A DNA stretch of 64,000 bases from Scleropages formosus (taxonomy: Eukaryota; Chordata; Actinopteri; Osteoglossiformes; Osteoglossidae), in assembly GCF_900964775.1 (NCBI RefSeq), contig NC_041806.1, positions 16,309,232 through 16,373,231 on the forward strand, read 5' to 3'. Of the stretch, positions 12,614 through 25,266 are shown piece by piece. How positions within the stretch are numbered: position 1 is the first letter of the stretch; each line of letters starts with the position of its first letter. A program made the position numbers and the translations under genes. The notes under the pieces were generated by a model, which was given only the letters and a program-made list of their open reading frames with translations, was not told where the DNA came from and searched no databases.

Positions 12614-13650
12614 GTACCCCCCCGACAGGCGGCTCCGGACGCCCTAGGCCGAGAAGGAGGATGCCCCCGGGGGCGAGAGGCTGGCTGGAAATCCGTAATC
12701 AGCTCAGGGTATAAAATATCGGGGGCACCTACCCAGGACTGTTCCTCTGGACCATAGCCTTCCCAGTCCGCGAGGTACTGCAACCGTCTCCACTGTCGGT
12801 GGGAGTCGAGCAAGGACAGGACAGTGTAGGTTCCATCCCTGTCGACCGGCAAAGAGGAGGCTGGGACACCGCGACGGCCGGCTGGTGGAGCAAGACACCG
12901 CAGGGTGTCAGAAGAGACACATGGAAGGTGGGGTGTACCCTGAGGTCTGGGAGTAACCGAAAGTGGTACCTTACCGGGGTCACCCGTCGTAAGACCTTAA
13001 ACGGACCTATGTAGCGGGGCCCGAGTTTTTTCGCGGGCCCCTTCAACTGGAGATCCAGCCTCAAGAGCCAAACTCATTGTCCGGACAGGAACGACAGGGT
13101 CTACCGGTGGCGGTCGGCCTGGCGTTTATACCACTCTGAGCTTTTGCGTAGGTGGGTCTGGATTGTCCGCCACATGCCACCGCTCTCCTGATGCCAGTCC
13201 TCCACCACAGGGACCTGGCTAGGAGGGGTCTGCCAAGGGAACAGGGTCAGTTCATAGCCTAGCGCACACTGGAAGGGAGAGAGTCCTGTAGCAGTGTGGG
13301 AAGCGGCATTATGTGCGTACTTCGCCCATGGTAAGTATCGGGTCCACTGGTATTGGTTTTGGGAGCAATAGCACTGGAGGTACCTGGAGATCTCTTGCTG
13401 TAGCTGCGTCACTTGGCCATTGGCCTGTAGGTGGTATCCGGATGTCAGGCTTACCTTGACTCCCAAGTGTGCCCAAAAGGCCTTCCAGAGCCTAGAGGTG
13501 AACTGGGGCCCCCGGTCCGAGACGATGTCCTCCGGGAGCCCATACAGCTGAAAGACCTGGTGGAAGAGGGCTTCGGCCCCCTCTAAGGCAGGCAGCAGCT
13601 TGGGTAGCGGGATCAGCCGACACGCCTTGGAGAAGCGATCCACAACCATT
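12614..13650 (-). mobile_element. Ty3/Gypsy retrotransposon fossil, integrase and chromodomain end
   Basis: The minus strand shows the 3' part of a Ty3/Gypsy pol gene: the integrase core, the integrase C-terminal domain and chromodomain-type remains close to the LTR. Gag, protease, reverse transcriptase and a 5' LTR are not visible. The copy is an incomplete, broken fossil with at least a few breaks, of moderate age judging by how recognisable it still is. It meets LINE sequence at about 13.65 kb. Confidence 0.8.
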
Positions 13651-14275
13651 AATAATTTGAGAGATTGTAGGACCCAGGAACCTGAAGGACTCAATGGATG
13701 ACACGGTGCTGTTTGGAATTGTGAGGGGGAGAAGTGCAGGGGGGTTCCTGCTGAAGTCCACAGCAATCTCTACTGTTTTGAGCATGCTCAGCTCCAGGTT
13801 GTTTTGACTGCACCAGCCAGCCAGCTGTTCAACCTCCCTCCTGTATGCAGACTCGTCACCATCCTGGATGAGGCGATAACTGTAGTTTTGTCTTGCAAGC
13901 TTCAGGAGCTTTACAGAGGGGTCCTTGGAGGTGCAGTCATTTGTGTGCTGAGAGAAGAGTAATGGGAAGAGCACACATCCCTGGGGAGTGCCAATGCTGG
14001 CTGTGCAGATGCTGTAAGTGAATTTCCCCAGCCTCACCAGTTGCTGTCTACTTGTCAGGAAATTAGTGATCAACTGACTGGTGGTGGTGGGCACAGAAAA
14101 CTGGGTTTGTTAAATATGAAGGTGGTCTGGGATGATGGTGTTCAACGCCGAACTGAAGTCCATGAATAGGACCCTTGCATAAGTCCCTGCTTTGTCAAGA
14201 TGTTGCAGCATGAAATGCAGTCTCATGTTGACTGCCTCATCCACTGACCTGTTTGCCCTGTAGGTAAATATATGT
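13650..14275 (-). mobile_element. Non-LTR retrotransposon fragment (Rex/CR1-like)
   Basis: The minus strand encodes a LINE reverse-transcriptase segment: GTPQGCVLFPLLFSQHTNDC, then EVEQLAGWCSQNNLELSMLK and [13 protein letters not shown]. The catalytic YADD box is not recognisable and both ends are missing. The 3' part seen in related elements appears separately on the plus strand at 16.8 kb. The clade name is a guess. Confidence 0.8.
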
Positions 14276-14276
14276 A

Positions 14277-14515
14277 TATATACACACACGCAGTATATGT
14301 ATCTATTTATCTATTTATTAATTGATTTATTTATCTATTTTTCTGCAACAGCAACACTGGCCCCCAGCAACATAAAATCACTGAAATCATAATCATTTAC
14401 GAGTACATTTGCATGCATAACACAAGGACAAGTACTATTATAATAATTGTTATTAATGACAATGACTGCAATGACCACAACAACAACAACAATAATAATA
14501 ATAATAATAGCCCAT
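14277..14515 (+). repeat. Low-complexity TATT, ACA and ATA repeats
   Basis: TATTTATCTATT-type repeats at about 14298-14340 and an (ACA)n(ATA)n run at about 14477-14511. A remnant of the fish repeat seen at 60.4 kb follows near 14570-14632. Confidence 0.7.
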
Positions 14516-14739
14516 CCAAATTTAATAACCACTTGTTCTGAGCAGGGTCATGGTGATCCCGAACCTATCCCAGTAGCATTGAGCATGAGACTGAGGGGGG
14601 ACACCTTGGATAGGGCATCAGTCCGTTGCATGGTTGTAATAATAGTAATAACATAGTTTAATACTCTATTGTGATTATTAAAATAGCAAATGATTAAAGA
14701 ATACCAAACTTCTTTTGTTGCAGGGGCAGTAGTGAGCAT

Positions 14740-14912
14740 CCTGTTTAGAGGCACTGCCGTCGAGCTCAAAGGACCCAGGTTTAAAACTTACCTCCTGCTG
14801 CAGTACTCTAGAGCATGGTATTTACCGTAAATTACTCCAGTAAAGATTGACCAGCTGTATGAATGGGAAAATCATTTTAAGTTCTTTTGAAGAGAAGTGT
14901 CAACTAAATGTA
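14740..14912 (+). mobile_element. V-SINE
   Basis: A tRNA-like head with CCCAGGTTTAAAACTTACC, the centre (ATTACTCCAGTAAAGATTGA, then CCAGCTGTATGAATGG) and the 3' end (TTGAAGAGAAGTGTCAACTA). It is diverged but complete in layout. 14920-16690 shows nothing I can assign. Confidence 0.65.
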
Positions 14913-16689
14913 ATGTTGTGTATTAATCTGAACATCTAGGATTTAGTGTTTTTTTGGTTCTTGTGCCAGTACAGTCAGAGCAATGAGGTGTATACATTTT
15001 TGTGTAATCTGTGTGTTTATGTGGGTGTGCGTGTTCATAGGAAGCAAATTTGATCCTTGTGGTGTCTGATCTCTCGAGGTGGTCATGTGAAGAAACAAAG
15101 GTGAGATCTGTCCGTAGCTGTTTAAAGCTCGTCTCATGCTAAACCTTTACTGGTAATTCAATATTGTTTTAAGTCTCTCTTCTTCTGCCCCCTGTTTCAC
15201 ATTCACCAACACACACATAAACGCACACAAAAAACTCATTTAGATGTATTGAACACAGAAAAAAAGTTAAAAGTTAAAAAACCTCCAGTTGTGGGTTTAT
15301 CAATGTAGACATTGGTATAAACACCCATGCGATACAGCGACAGCACAAAGGTCACTGGCAGTGAAATGTTGAATTACCAATAAAAATTTCTAAAAGCACA
15401 CAATGTTTTTAAATGATGAAAGAATTTCTTATTGATTTTCTGAAATCACTTGCTTCCCGCAAGAGTTTATTACTTTATGACTTTACTACAGCTTTCCTAC
15501 AGCTGCTGTTACTCAGCATTGCTCTGAAGAACTTCCCTGTTGAAGTTCACACAGTCCCGCTGTCACTTGCGGAGATCAGTTATGTGCAGCGTCGCTTACA
15601 GTCCTCATTGACAGCGCAGTGTAACATTCACTCTTCTCAAGTGTTTTGCTCGTTTGTTCTTCGCCTACCAGGGCAGTCCGCAGCTGGTCCACGATGGACT
15701 TCATAGGGCTGCTCCATGTGCCATAAGATCAGAAGAGCAGCGTGCGACTCTCCCTGATGCACGGGACGTAACAATGAATGAAGCCACAGGATAGGGTGAG
15801 GGACAGGAGCTCTGGTATTAACAGGCCATGGGAGGTGCTGCATTTCACTGCTCCAGGTTCACCTCTGACACCCTGAAGAGTGTAAGCACCCTGTAAGGAC
15901 ACCCCAAATGACTCAGTGCCCCCTGTTGCTCAAATGTTAAAGTACACAAATGTCTGAGGGAAAACACACATAGCACTCAACTTGAAGGTTTCATATCACA
16001 CGCTATAATGTAAAACAGTGGATACGTTTGCTGTATATGAAAGCTCTCAAAACTGAACCTGTACGTTGTGTTTTGAACTAATGTACACACTGTAACATCA
16101 GCTCAAGTCAAAACCTTCCAGAGATGTCCACAAACACAGGCCAGCTGACAGAGACGCTATCACATGGAGAATTTCACATGGTGTTTGCTTACTTCACAGC
16201 TGACAGGACTGTGAAACATCCATAAAGCAGTAAAGTCCAGGTCAGTTTTCATTTGGCTTAGAACAAAACAGCAACTGAGTCACGAGACAGACACAGCTGA
16301 GTGTTTTCCCACATGTTTCCTTTGCTGGGCCCCCAAGGTCAGTGTAATCTGTGGAATTTACCCTTTACGAGGCAAACATGACTTCAAAAGATGGATCTTT
16401 GTGATATAATCAGCTTCGTCACCTTGTTTTATAGCCCCATAACTCCCCTGACCACAGCTCCCTGGATTCTGAAACCATGTCTCAGACGAATGAGGAAGGA
16501 TACGGATGAAGATGCTCTTCTACGTAACTGTGGTGGGGACATGCTTATATCTCTCCCTGTTAATGCTCACACTAAGATCTACAGTAACCTGCGCACCTAC
16601 TGGCTTTTGAGTAACACTGGGTAAATCTTTAATGTGTGCTACCATAAGTAATGAGGCCCATTGAGTGAGAAGACACATTATGCAGAATG

Positions 16690-17262
16690 CACACCAGAGG
16701 ACTGGTGTTGACATACATAAGATATTTTACTTCTACTGTTTCTACAGATGTCACCCTAGATGCATACGGATCAGTAAAAATAATAAAATTCACACAGCGT
16801 TGTATCTGCTCCTTAATCATTCTAGACCCCTCACATCCAGGCCACTTCCTCTTCGAACCCTTGCCATCTGGCCGGCGCTACAGAGCACTGAGCACCAGGA
16901 CAGCCAGGCATAAGAAAAGTTTCTTTCCTCAGGCCATCTACCTCATGAACACCTAAATCTCTCCCCTAGAGAGTAAACCGTGCAATACATAATGCTATTT
17001 ATATTTATATTTATAACTATTTATCACATATCTCTTACTCACACTCCCTTGCATTTGTATCTAGTGACTATTTTTGTATATTGGGTACTTTATATTTTTA
17101 AATATTTTTTATCCCTTGCTCACATACTCTATCTTCTCACCTGTCTTGTCACTGTCATTCTGTCTGTGCTGTGGTAGTTCCTGTCACCAAGACAAATTCC
17201 TTGTATGTGCGAACATACTTGACAATAAAGCTCGTTCTGATTCTGATTCTGATTCTGAATTG
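16690..17262 (+). mobile_element. LINE 3' end with ATTCTG tail (Rex/CR1-like)
   Basis: The plus strand encodes the C-terminal end DPSHPGHFLFEPLPSGRRYR, then ALSTRTARHKKSFFPQAIYL and a stop. About 290 bp of 3' UTR follows, with GACAATAAAGCTCG and a (GATTCT)n tail at 17237-17258. This is a 5'-truncated insertion. No RT catalytic motif is left. Confidence 0.8.
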
Positions 17263-18039
17263 AAATCTTTTATCACATAACTCACCCTTTACATCCACAT
17301 ATTTACTTTTCAAGACATTACATGTAAAATGTACCTCTAGCTGCATCTTTATCAGTGCCTGTGCACACAGTGTGTATTAAGTGAGGGAAGGAAATTAGCT
17401 AATCAGATTTTAATCAGATTACACTTTTTGTATACAAAATAGAAATAAAAAATCACTATGATGAAATGCAATAAAGTAAATCAGTTTTCCAGATCCTAAA
17501 TGGAACCTATTAATGAAAATTAATTGTATAACAAAACCAGCAATGGTTACACCAATGCAAATGTGTGCCTAAGTGGTCATCGTTTATAGTTAAAAAACTA
17601 AAATAAAAAACTGTATTCTAGCTACTCCTGTAATCTATGGTTCTGCTGCCATCTAGTGGTCAGAAGTTGAATAATTTCAGATAGTAACCACTAGAGGGCG
17701 CTGCAGATGAGGAAAAAGGCTGGATGCCAATTATGAGGCATTCTTCATCACATTTCAAATCACATCTCACTTGTTTCTCTCTTTATTTCACGTGCCACTG
17801 TTCTCACATGCTGCACTTGCCCTTGTCAGCGCTGCTGAATGAACTGCAGGTAAAATCAGCAGAATTAAATTAGCGCTGAGAAGGTTCATGTCAGTGCGTG
17901 TTAAGCGTCTCACAGCTGATGTAACTTGGGCAGTGTTGCCATGTGGTGCTGGAGCAATGGAGAGATTATGGAAAAGCGGAAGCTGATCAAAGGAGAAGGC
18001 AAGCAAAAGGAAGAATCTGTGTAGGAATGGCAACCTGAC

Positions 18040-18300
18040 AACACAGTTTCAGGAAGGAGAAAGGCGGACAGAGGGAGAGAGTGTGGCAAGACTTTAACAC
18101 CGGAGGAGAAAGGGACCTCAAGCCAGGAAAGCGACAGAATGGGGACGTAGAAAAGAAGGTAAAAAATTGTAAAACTGGGGGGGGGAGAGGCAGGAAGGAA
18201 GGAGGTAGAAAAGAAGAGGTGGAGGGGGGTGGCACAACAAACAAAATCGAGGGCCGAAAAGGGAGAAGAAGAAAAGAAGGAAAGAAGCGCAAAACCCCGA
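18040..18300 (+). repeat. Polypurine-rich tract
   Basis: About 260 bp made mostly of A and G on the plus strand, with only scattered pyrimidines. Long open frames on both strands here come from composition and are not genes. 17263-18040 holds nothing else I recognise. Confidence 0.7.
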
Positions 18301-18589
18301 CTACCGGTCCCAACAAGCCAACTATATGACCCCCTGACATCCCTATAGTTCTTATACTCACTGCCATTGCGTCTGTTCCTGCGGAATTACCCCCCCCCAG
18401 GCATCAGTATGAACTCAATGAGCATCCTGGGACTGCCAGCTGAGTACTTGCACTACAGCTCACGATCTTATTCAGAGGCAAGGAAACCTTGGATGTACCA
18501 GATCACTGCGGCTCTGTTCACTGAGCGATGCTGCTCACAGCCCTTTGTTACTGCTGAACCCCTATTACACACTTCCGCACTGTTACTTG

Positions 18590-18946
18590 TTACTGATCCA
18601 TGTTATGATCGACATTGTACCATGACCTTCCCTTGACAAGGAAATAAGTTTGAATCTTCTGGGCTAAGTATGTAGCAGCTTTACATGTTTCAGGAGTGAT
18701 TTTGGCCTGTTTTTCTTGGAAAATTTTCTTCGGGGTGTTCAGGATGGTTGGGCAGCACTCGTTCAGCACAATTTTCACACAGCGCCGTACATGTTCAGTG
18801 GGACTGAGATCGGAACTTTCACTGGGCAACTCTGTGACCTTTCTCCCTGAGCCACTCCAGTGTTGCATTTGCCTTACATTTAAATTTTTTAATTTAGCTG
18901 ACGCTTTTCTCCAAAACAAACATACTTGCCTTGTGCTTGGGGTCAT
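18590..18946 (-). pseudogene. Tc1/mariner-like transposase remnant
   Basis: A minus-strand reading frame contains SSDLSPTEHVRRCVKIVLNE, similar to the SPDLNPIEHLW block of Tc1 transposases, followed by TPETCKAATY and similar text near the usual C-terminus. No terminal inverted repeats were found. Similarity is weak and the element decayed. A V-SINE 3' end fragment lies at 18885-18920. Confidence 0.4.
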
Positions 18947-19744
18947 TTCTTTATTGAAAGGCTAATTTTCTCCCAAGGTTCAGTCCTGTCAGCGGACTCA
19001 GCAGGTTCTCGTGCCATTTTTCTTGAGTTTGGCTCAATTTATTCTTCATTCTATTTTAATAAGATGCCCAGTTTCTGTTTATGGAGAGCAGCTCCACAGC
19101 ATGGTCCTGCCACCACCATACCACACTGTAGGAATGGTGCTTCTGGAGGCATGAACAATATTAGCTATACTGTATTAACAATAACATAGCAATATTAAAC
19201 AAAGTAATAACATAGCAACATCAAACACAGCACTTTGAATAAAAGCCTCTATCTTGGTGTCATATTGCCACAAAATGTTTCCCACATCACAGATGGGTTG
19301 CTCAACTGTTTTCTGGCAAACTCAAGACCTGATGTCATATTGAGGCCCAGCATGTCTCCAGACAGACAATGAACAACTGATTACAGAAACCTGTATTACA
19401 GAGAAATTGCATTGTCTATGTTTACTGTTGTTTAAATGATACAGTTGGAGATCCTTTGATCTAAGCAGTTTAGTTCAAGTACTCTACTCAAGGGCAGAGA
19501 ACAGGGATGCATATGGAGACCCTGAAGCTTTTGAGCCCTGCACCACCCTGTCTGTAGTAAGATACTCAGCTCTTATGGCTGATGGAGCTGTGAAACCTTC
19601 CTTCAGTAGTCCTCACCACTTTGGCCTCACATGTCCTCTCTGGAGATACCCTGCACAGAAGGAATGCAGCGAAATTCAGTCTTGTTTCACAGGTTTGAGG
19701 ATACCAGGATCATTTTGCTGCCTTACATTTGGTTGCAGATGTAG

Positions 19745-19932
19745 TATATTGGCTGAAACCGCTTGTCCCAAGTTGGGTCGCGGCAAACCGGAGCCTAACC
19801 CGGCAACACGGGGCACAGGGCTGGAGGGGGAGGGGACACACCCAGGACGGGATGCCAGTCCGTCGCAAGGCGCCCCAAGCGGGACTCAAACCCCAGACCC
19901 ACGGGAGAGCAAGGTGTAGTACAGTCCTGCCA
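19745..19932 (-). mobile_element. tRNA-derived SINE
   Basis: Reverse complement of the window's common SINE: CCGCTTGTCCC end, CGGAGCCTAACCCGGCAACA, the GGGGACACACCCAGGACGGG centre and the GGGACTCAAACCCCAGACCC box-B complement. Nearly full length but without the outermost head. Confidence 0.85.
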
Positions 19933-20188
19933 TCAAAGTTTTTATTGGGGTTTTTGTAAGTAACTGGTATTAGCTGCCCGCAGCGAATCAGTGAGTAAAC
20001 AAAACAGGAGGGAGGCAAAGACAGAAACAGAAAGCGATGGACAGAGGGAGATAAGGAGAGGGACGAGAGAGTGACATAGAGGATGGGAGTTAGACTGAAA
20101 GAGAGAAAGTCAGAGACATATGGGGGGCAGTGTGAAATTTTTATCAAATTTTTTCATGTCAGTAAGCAGACAAGATTGAAAACTGACA

Positions 20189-20190
20189 AC

Positions 20191-20223
<33 letters not shown>
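20189..20223 (+). repeat. (GATA)n microsatellite
   Basis: A perfect GATA run. Related purine-rich GA/GATA sequence and a (TG)n run (about 20383-20408) continue to about 20490. Confidence 0.9.
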
Positions 20224-20224
<1 letters not shown>

Positions 20225-20378
20225 GAAGGAGAGGAGAGAATCGGGGTGGGGAATGGATTAATAGATTGAAAAGGTGTTGGGAGCGAGCGAGGAACTGACT
20301 TAATCTTTCTCTGTTATTCAATGAGAGAAAGGCAAGCGCATGTCCACACGCAGAGGCCTCGACTTCGTTTAAACACAA

Positions 20379-20409
<31 letters not shown>

Positions 20410-20439
20410 GGCGGGGAGGGATAGAGAGAGAGGGACAGA

Positions 20440-20805
20440 GAGAGATAGATGGGGGGGGGCTGAGATAGATAGAGAGGGGCAGAGGGAGGGAGCGGAATAT
20501 CGCGCGTGTCTCCGTGCACCTCGAGGGGAGCCGCGGCGCGCGCCACGTTCTCTGTCCGCGAGCGCCGGCGGTTCGTCCCGTCAATTCGCACACTTACTAA
20601 CAGTTATGTAAGAGTGTAGCGCACCGACAGAAAAGCAGACTTACCCACTTTATCACCTAACAAACATGTAAACTGCCGGTGTCGTGAGCCTACGGGGAAC
20701 TTTGAAATAAGTTTAACTAACGAGACGCCGTCGTATTTTAATTTTTTTGAGCTTTCAGCTTAAGAATAGTTTCCGACTCAGTGCCGGAGGAATCCCGACG
20801 AACAG
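20440..20805 (+). promoter_or_regulatory. kcnj10: CpG-rich block and candidate first non-coding exon of kcnj10
   Basis: CpG-dense sequence around 20495-20590 (for example CGCGGCGCGCGCC and CCGCGAGCGCCGGCGG) is followed by a strong donor, CAG|GTAAGTAAG, with the exon ending at 20805. The first coding kcnj10 exon has an acceptor directly before its AG-ATG at 29767. Kir genes often have a distant 5' non-coding exon. No open frame is conserved here, so the link is inference. The 9-kb interval would then be intron 1. Confidence 0.4.
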
Positions 20806-21869
20806 GTAAGTAAGGATGAGCGCTCGGCTCCGCCACTTTTCTCTCCTAAGACTCACTGGAGCTTCTTACTGCACACGCGGCAGTGACAGTGACACTATTA
20901 TATGTACAGTAGTATGTGTCCACGGTGCACCGAGAGTGAGAAAATTGCGAGTAACGGGGTGGTGAAGTTCTGTGCGATGCGCTCCCCTCAGTCTCACGCC
21001 ACGGAAACAACGTCAGTGTTTTTATTATTGGAACAATAATCTCCACATTTCTGGCTTCTTTTTCACATTAGGAGACGATGAACGCGCAAATGCAGAGGCA
21101 ATGAATGGAACCACATCGATTCATTTTGCAAAGCAAGATCCCAAATGTGGCTGCTGCTGTAAATAAGTATGGAGACATGATGAATGGCATGTTTAAATGA
21201 TTTTTTTTTTTTTTTTTCCTTGCTGCTCTGTTAACGCGCCAGGTGTAGTGGACAAGTCGCGTTTCGTAGCCGTCCTTAGACTAGTATGACAAGTCGATGA
21301 CAGTGACAGTCCGTCCCTGTGACACTTTTTTTTTTTTTGTTCACACACTGTTCTCTGTGCGAGTGTTTCCTTCAACTTCCATTGGCATTGCAGCTCAAGT
21401 GTCAGTTTTGCAGCTGCAGTCAAACGCTTCGTTTTGCTGGTGGGTAGAATAAAAAATATGTAGATATTAGTGTATAGAGTGAGCATTTCATGTTGATGTC
21501 ATTTGAGCGAGGAGACTAACTTGTTAGAGATTGCGGGTCCAAAATATTAACAATAATTCTCAGAGGACTCATACACAAACGTTGATGGGAAGAGTTTCAG
21601 TTTTTCTTGTGCTTTTTCCGTGCCAAAAACACCCAACTTTTTGTTGGCAATCTAGTCTTTAAACAGCAACCAAATAAATATATTATGATCTACATTCACA
21701 TTAATACATTTTTCCACAGTCAAGATCTCTTCACCATCATTTCAATTCCCTTTAATTAGGTAAGAAAACTCTTTTCTTGCAATACAGACATACAACTGGA
21801 CACTATATTTAGCTTTTAATATTAGACTCCACATCCGGATTTTGCTGTGTATTTCTAATACATCTAGTT

Positions 21870-22162
21870 TATTATATTTCTGTTATTCCACATTTTAGAC
21901 CATGTTTAACAAATTCCTTTACCACTATATTTTTATCTTTTTTTAATCTTACTTTTTATTTTATTATTTTTTCAATCCTATTTTCATCATTATATATCCT
22001 TCATACTTCTTCGGTATGTTTCTAATTTCTACTTTATTTCTATTGCCTAATTTATATTATCTCCTCTGTCAGTCTGTATTACGGACAGTCGAAAAAGCAT
22101 TTTACTGCACGGACTAAGTACGGTTGTGTGTGTGACAAATGAACTTGAAAACTTGAAAACAA
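21870..22162 (+). mobile_element. LINE 3' tail with ACTTGAA repeats
   Basis: The stretch ends in GACAAATGAACTTGAAAACT and a second copy of AACTTGAAAAC, a tail typical of fish LINE 3' ends. The upstream AT-rich part is not clearly coding, so the left edge is uncertain. Confidence 0.4.
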
Positions 22163-22754
22163 ATAAACTTATGTCCACCTCCAAGAAGTACATCAGTATC
22201 AAAGAGGTGATTTTTAAATGGAATTTGAAAATATTATCATAGCAGCTTAGCAGATACTTTTGTGAAAGAGATCAGCGCAGGTTCTTGCTTTGCATGATGT
22301 CCGTAAGCACAGCTAGTTACAGGTGGAAGAATTTGTGATTAAGTACCTTTCTCATCAATAGCAGGTACAACAGCAGGGCCACTCCTGGAGGTTCCTTAAC
22401 CACTGGCCAGCATTCCTTTGACTATCAGTAGAGACACCACTGTTTTCAACTCCCTAAACGATCAATTTCAGGGCAAACTTGCTTTCTTTCTTTTTGCTTT
22501 TTATTTCTTTACTTTCTCGCTAAATATGAATGGCAGAATCTCCTAAGTCGTACTTTAAGTTCAGTCACACTTTAAATTTGTTTCATGAACTTGTTTTTCT
22601 AGACTCATGTTCGACAGGTGCTGTCCAGCATTATCCCCTCCAGTCTTGGCGTCTCTGACTCTGAGATCATGCCATCAGTTTTGTCTCTTGTCATTGGATG
22701 GTTTCACCTGTAGCGTTTCTATCTGTGTATATGCTAAAAAATGTTACACCACTT

Positions 22755-22815
22755 AGTATGAGCTCATTTATTCATTTAGCAGATGCTTTTCTCCAAAGCG
22801 AAAATCTCCATCATG
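22755..22815 (-). mobile_element. V-SINE/L2 3' end fragment
   Basis: TTCATTTAGCAGATGCTTTT then CTCCAAAGCG, the minus-strand form of the shared 3' end. The rest of 22163-24660 shows no exon or repeat I can name. Confidence 0.6.
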
Positions 22816-24883
22816 AATTTTTCACCTATTTTTTACATTGTCTTTTTTAACATGTCTGACCAAAAGTTTTCCTTTTTCCCTGGATTTCTAGCACACTCCA
22901 GGGTTGCAATAAATTCTTCTGATTTACAACAGTTTTTGCATTAATGAACCATGTCTCAGTTATTTCAGGACTTAGACACATAGACACATGATACAGATTG
23001 TCCCCAGTACAATTGCTGAGGTATATCATACCTCAGATTAAACTCTGTGTACTTCCAGACATGCATTTCAGGTACAAAAACACAACAAAAAGAAAAGGCT
23101 ACAAAAATGAGCCCTTTTCTTATTTTTATTTAAAAAATTGTCTTTTATGCAGTGTTTACATATAGGCATTTTTGACTAACATCATCACATACAAAATTCT
23201 GCAGCACTAGAAAATCATGTACTGCAAAATGTGCAGTTTGTGCTGGAATATTGGATACCAGGGTAAAATAGTGAAATTTAATAACAGCCTAATTTTGGAA
23301 AACATTTCATGCATAGCAACAGGCAGTCTTTCCATTTCTGTGCCTTTCCTTATACACGTGTATATATCACTTTGTATGTGTTTTATTGTTTATGTCTCTG
23401 TGTTTGCATGCACATTTCTGTTGATCCACTTTCCACAAAAACACCTTCTTCAGCTGGTGAAAACACAACCAGTTGCCAAATGAGAGCAGAGAATTATGCC
23501 CGGGGTGCTGGTATTGAGCTTGATCTGAAGTATTCCTTCAGTTCCTTCCAATTACATGTTTTGAAACGTAATCAGCAATTTTTATTAAGACATAGCACAA
23601 TAAAGCAGGAAACACAATTTGTGTGGGAAAATAAAAATTGCTAATGATTCTGACCTTTTACTAAACTCAGTGATGCCGAACAGCAATTAAGCGAGTAAAG
23701 TTGTGTTGGAGCAGTTGGCGTTCTGATTGTTTGTTTGCTTGTTTATTCACCGTGTGGGCTCTTTTCAGGATGCTTTCAGAATGTACTCCTACCTGTGTAG
23801 TAGGCAAAAGGAGAGCTTTTGGTTGTTAGTGCAAATTGGAGCAGTTAACAAACTCACAAAGTCTAACGTGTGATGTTTCTGATGCAGAATGGGCACACGT
23901 AGAGGGGAGCCATGAATGAAGGTGAATGTCATGCGTTACAAGGGTGCTCAGCACCGGCTCTGGGATTGTGGAATGCAGTATCGCTCCATTGTGTCCAGTC
24001 ACAACAGTAAGGACTGACAAGTCACGATGCTGCAGTTCTTGAGTGTTGTTGCTCTGCAGAGAGTGCAAACCGCACGGCGAGGCCAGACCAGGCCAGGCGG
24101 TGCCAAACCATGCCATAATAGCGTGCTCCGCGTTCAGCTGTGCTCACGGAACCGTTGGATCATTAAAAAGTGAGAGACAAAAAGAGTGCAGTCCATTCAT
24201 TAAGGGGAAAGAGGATGGTTCTCCTGAGTGAGTGGAGCAGGATGCCGGAAAGTTATTAACAGACACATATGGCTGGTTAGTGTGTCCGAAGCACACAGGA
24301 ATGGAAAGTCAAAACACAACTGTACAAATAAACCAGTTGGGAACTCTGAAAAACCATGAAGTCATGCTTGATTTTGACAGATTGAATTAATTTTTTTATC
24401 TGTGTCAACTCTGGGCTACTGCTACTGACATCATAGGTGCTCTTTGTGTGAGGTCAGTCTGTGCTTTCTGGTGGTGCTCAGTGAGGCTCTAGTTAACACC
24501 CCTGTAACCAATGTTGTGCTTTGGTCACCTGGCCTGCAGTTAACAAGGTTACTTCTCACATTTTGGGCTTGATGTGGTTTTCTGACCTGCAGAGAGCAAC
24601 GTTGTTTTTTGAGCTCTGGTCATAATGTGGTTTCACAGCTTGCGATGCAGCAAGCCATATTTTAGGGTTTGTCACACCATTGCCTAAACCATTTCAGGTT
24701 GGATGAGGGATGGACGGAAGTGTGAAGTCCAATTCATTGTGACCATTCGCTGGGTATTCTAGGTAAGGGAACAGGGCGTTTACCACAGCCTTCTTTCGTC
24801 CATGTTTGTGGGGAGCAAACACAGCTTTGCTGCATCCCCATGACCCGTAGAGTTAGATCACAACACAACCTAAATCTTTGAGG

Positions 24884-25266
24884 ACTGAGTCACACCATAG
24901 CCAAAACCGTTGCAGACTATGTCACACCATGGTCTAAACCGTTTTAGGCTGAATCTCACCAAGGTCTAAACCATTTTACACTGAATCACACCATGGTCTA
25001 AACCCTTTTAGACCGGATCACACCATGGTCTAAACCCTTTTAGACTGGATCACACCATGGTCTAAACCCTTTTAGACTGGATCACATCATGGTCTAAACC
25101 ATTTTACACTGAATCACACCATGGTCTAAACCCTTTTAGACTGAATCACACCATGGTCTAAACCCTTTTAGACTGGATCACACCATGGTCTAAACCCTTT
25201 TAGACCGGAACACATCATGGTCTAAACCATTTTAGACTGGATCACACTATGGCCTACACTGTTGTA
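24884..25266 (+). repeat. 32-bp minisatellite, about 12 units, each able to form a hairpin
   Basis: Tandem units of 32 bp of the type ACTGGATCACACCATGGTCT + AAACCCTTTTAG. A diverged unit also lies near 24670-24700. Each standard unit contains GTCTAAA-CCCT-TTTAGAC, a 7-bp stem with a 4-nt loop. The outer units are more diverged than the inner ones. Confidence 0.85.

Noticed and set aside
20154-20611. Open frames on both strands over the GATA/TG/GA-rich block
   Set aside because: Simple-sequence translations; the region fits a CpG promoter next to microsatellites better.
24884-25266. Regular repeat array considered as CRISPR-like
   Set aside because: Units are directly tandem without unique spacers and the genome is a vertebrate; it is a minisatellite.
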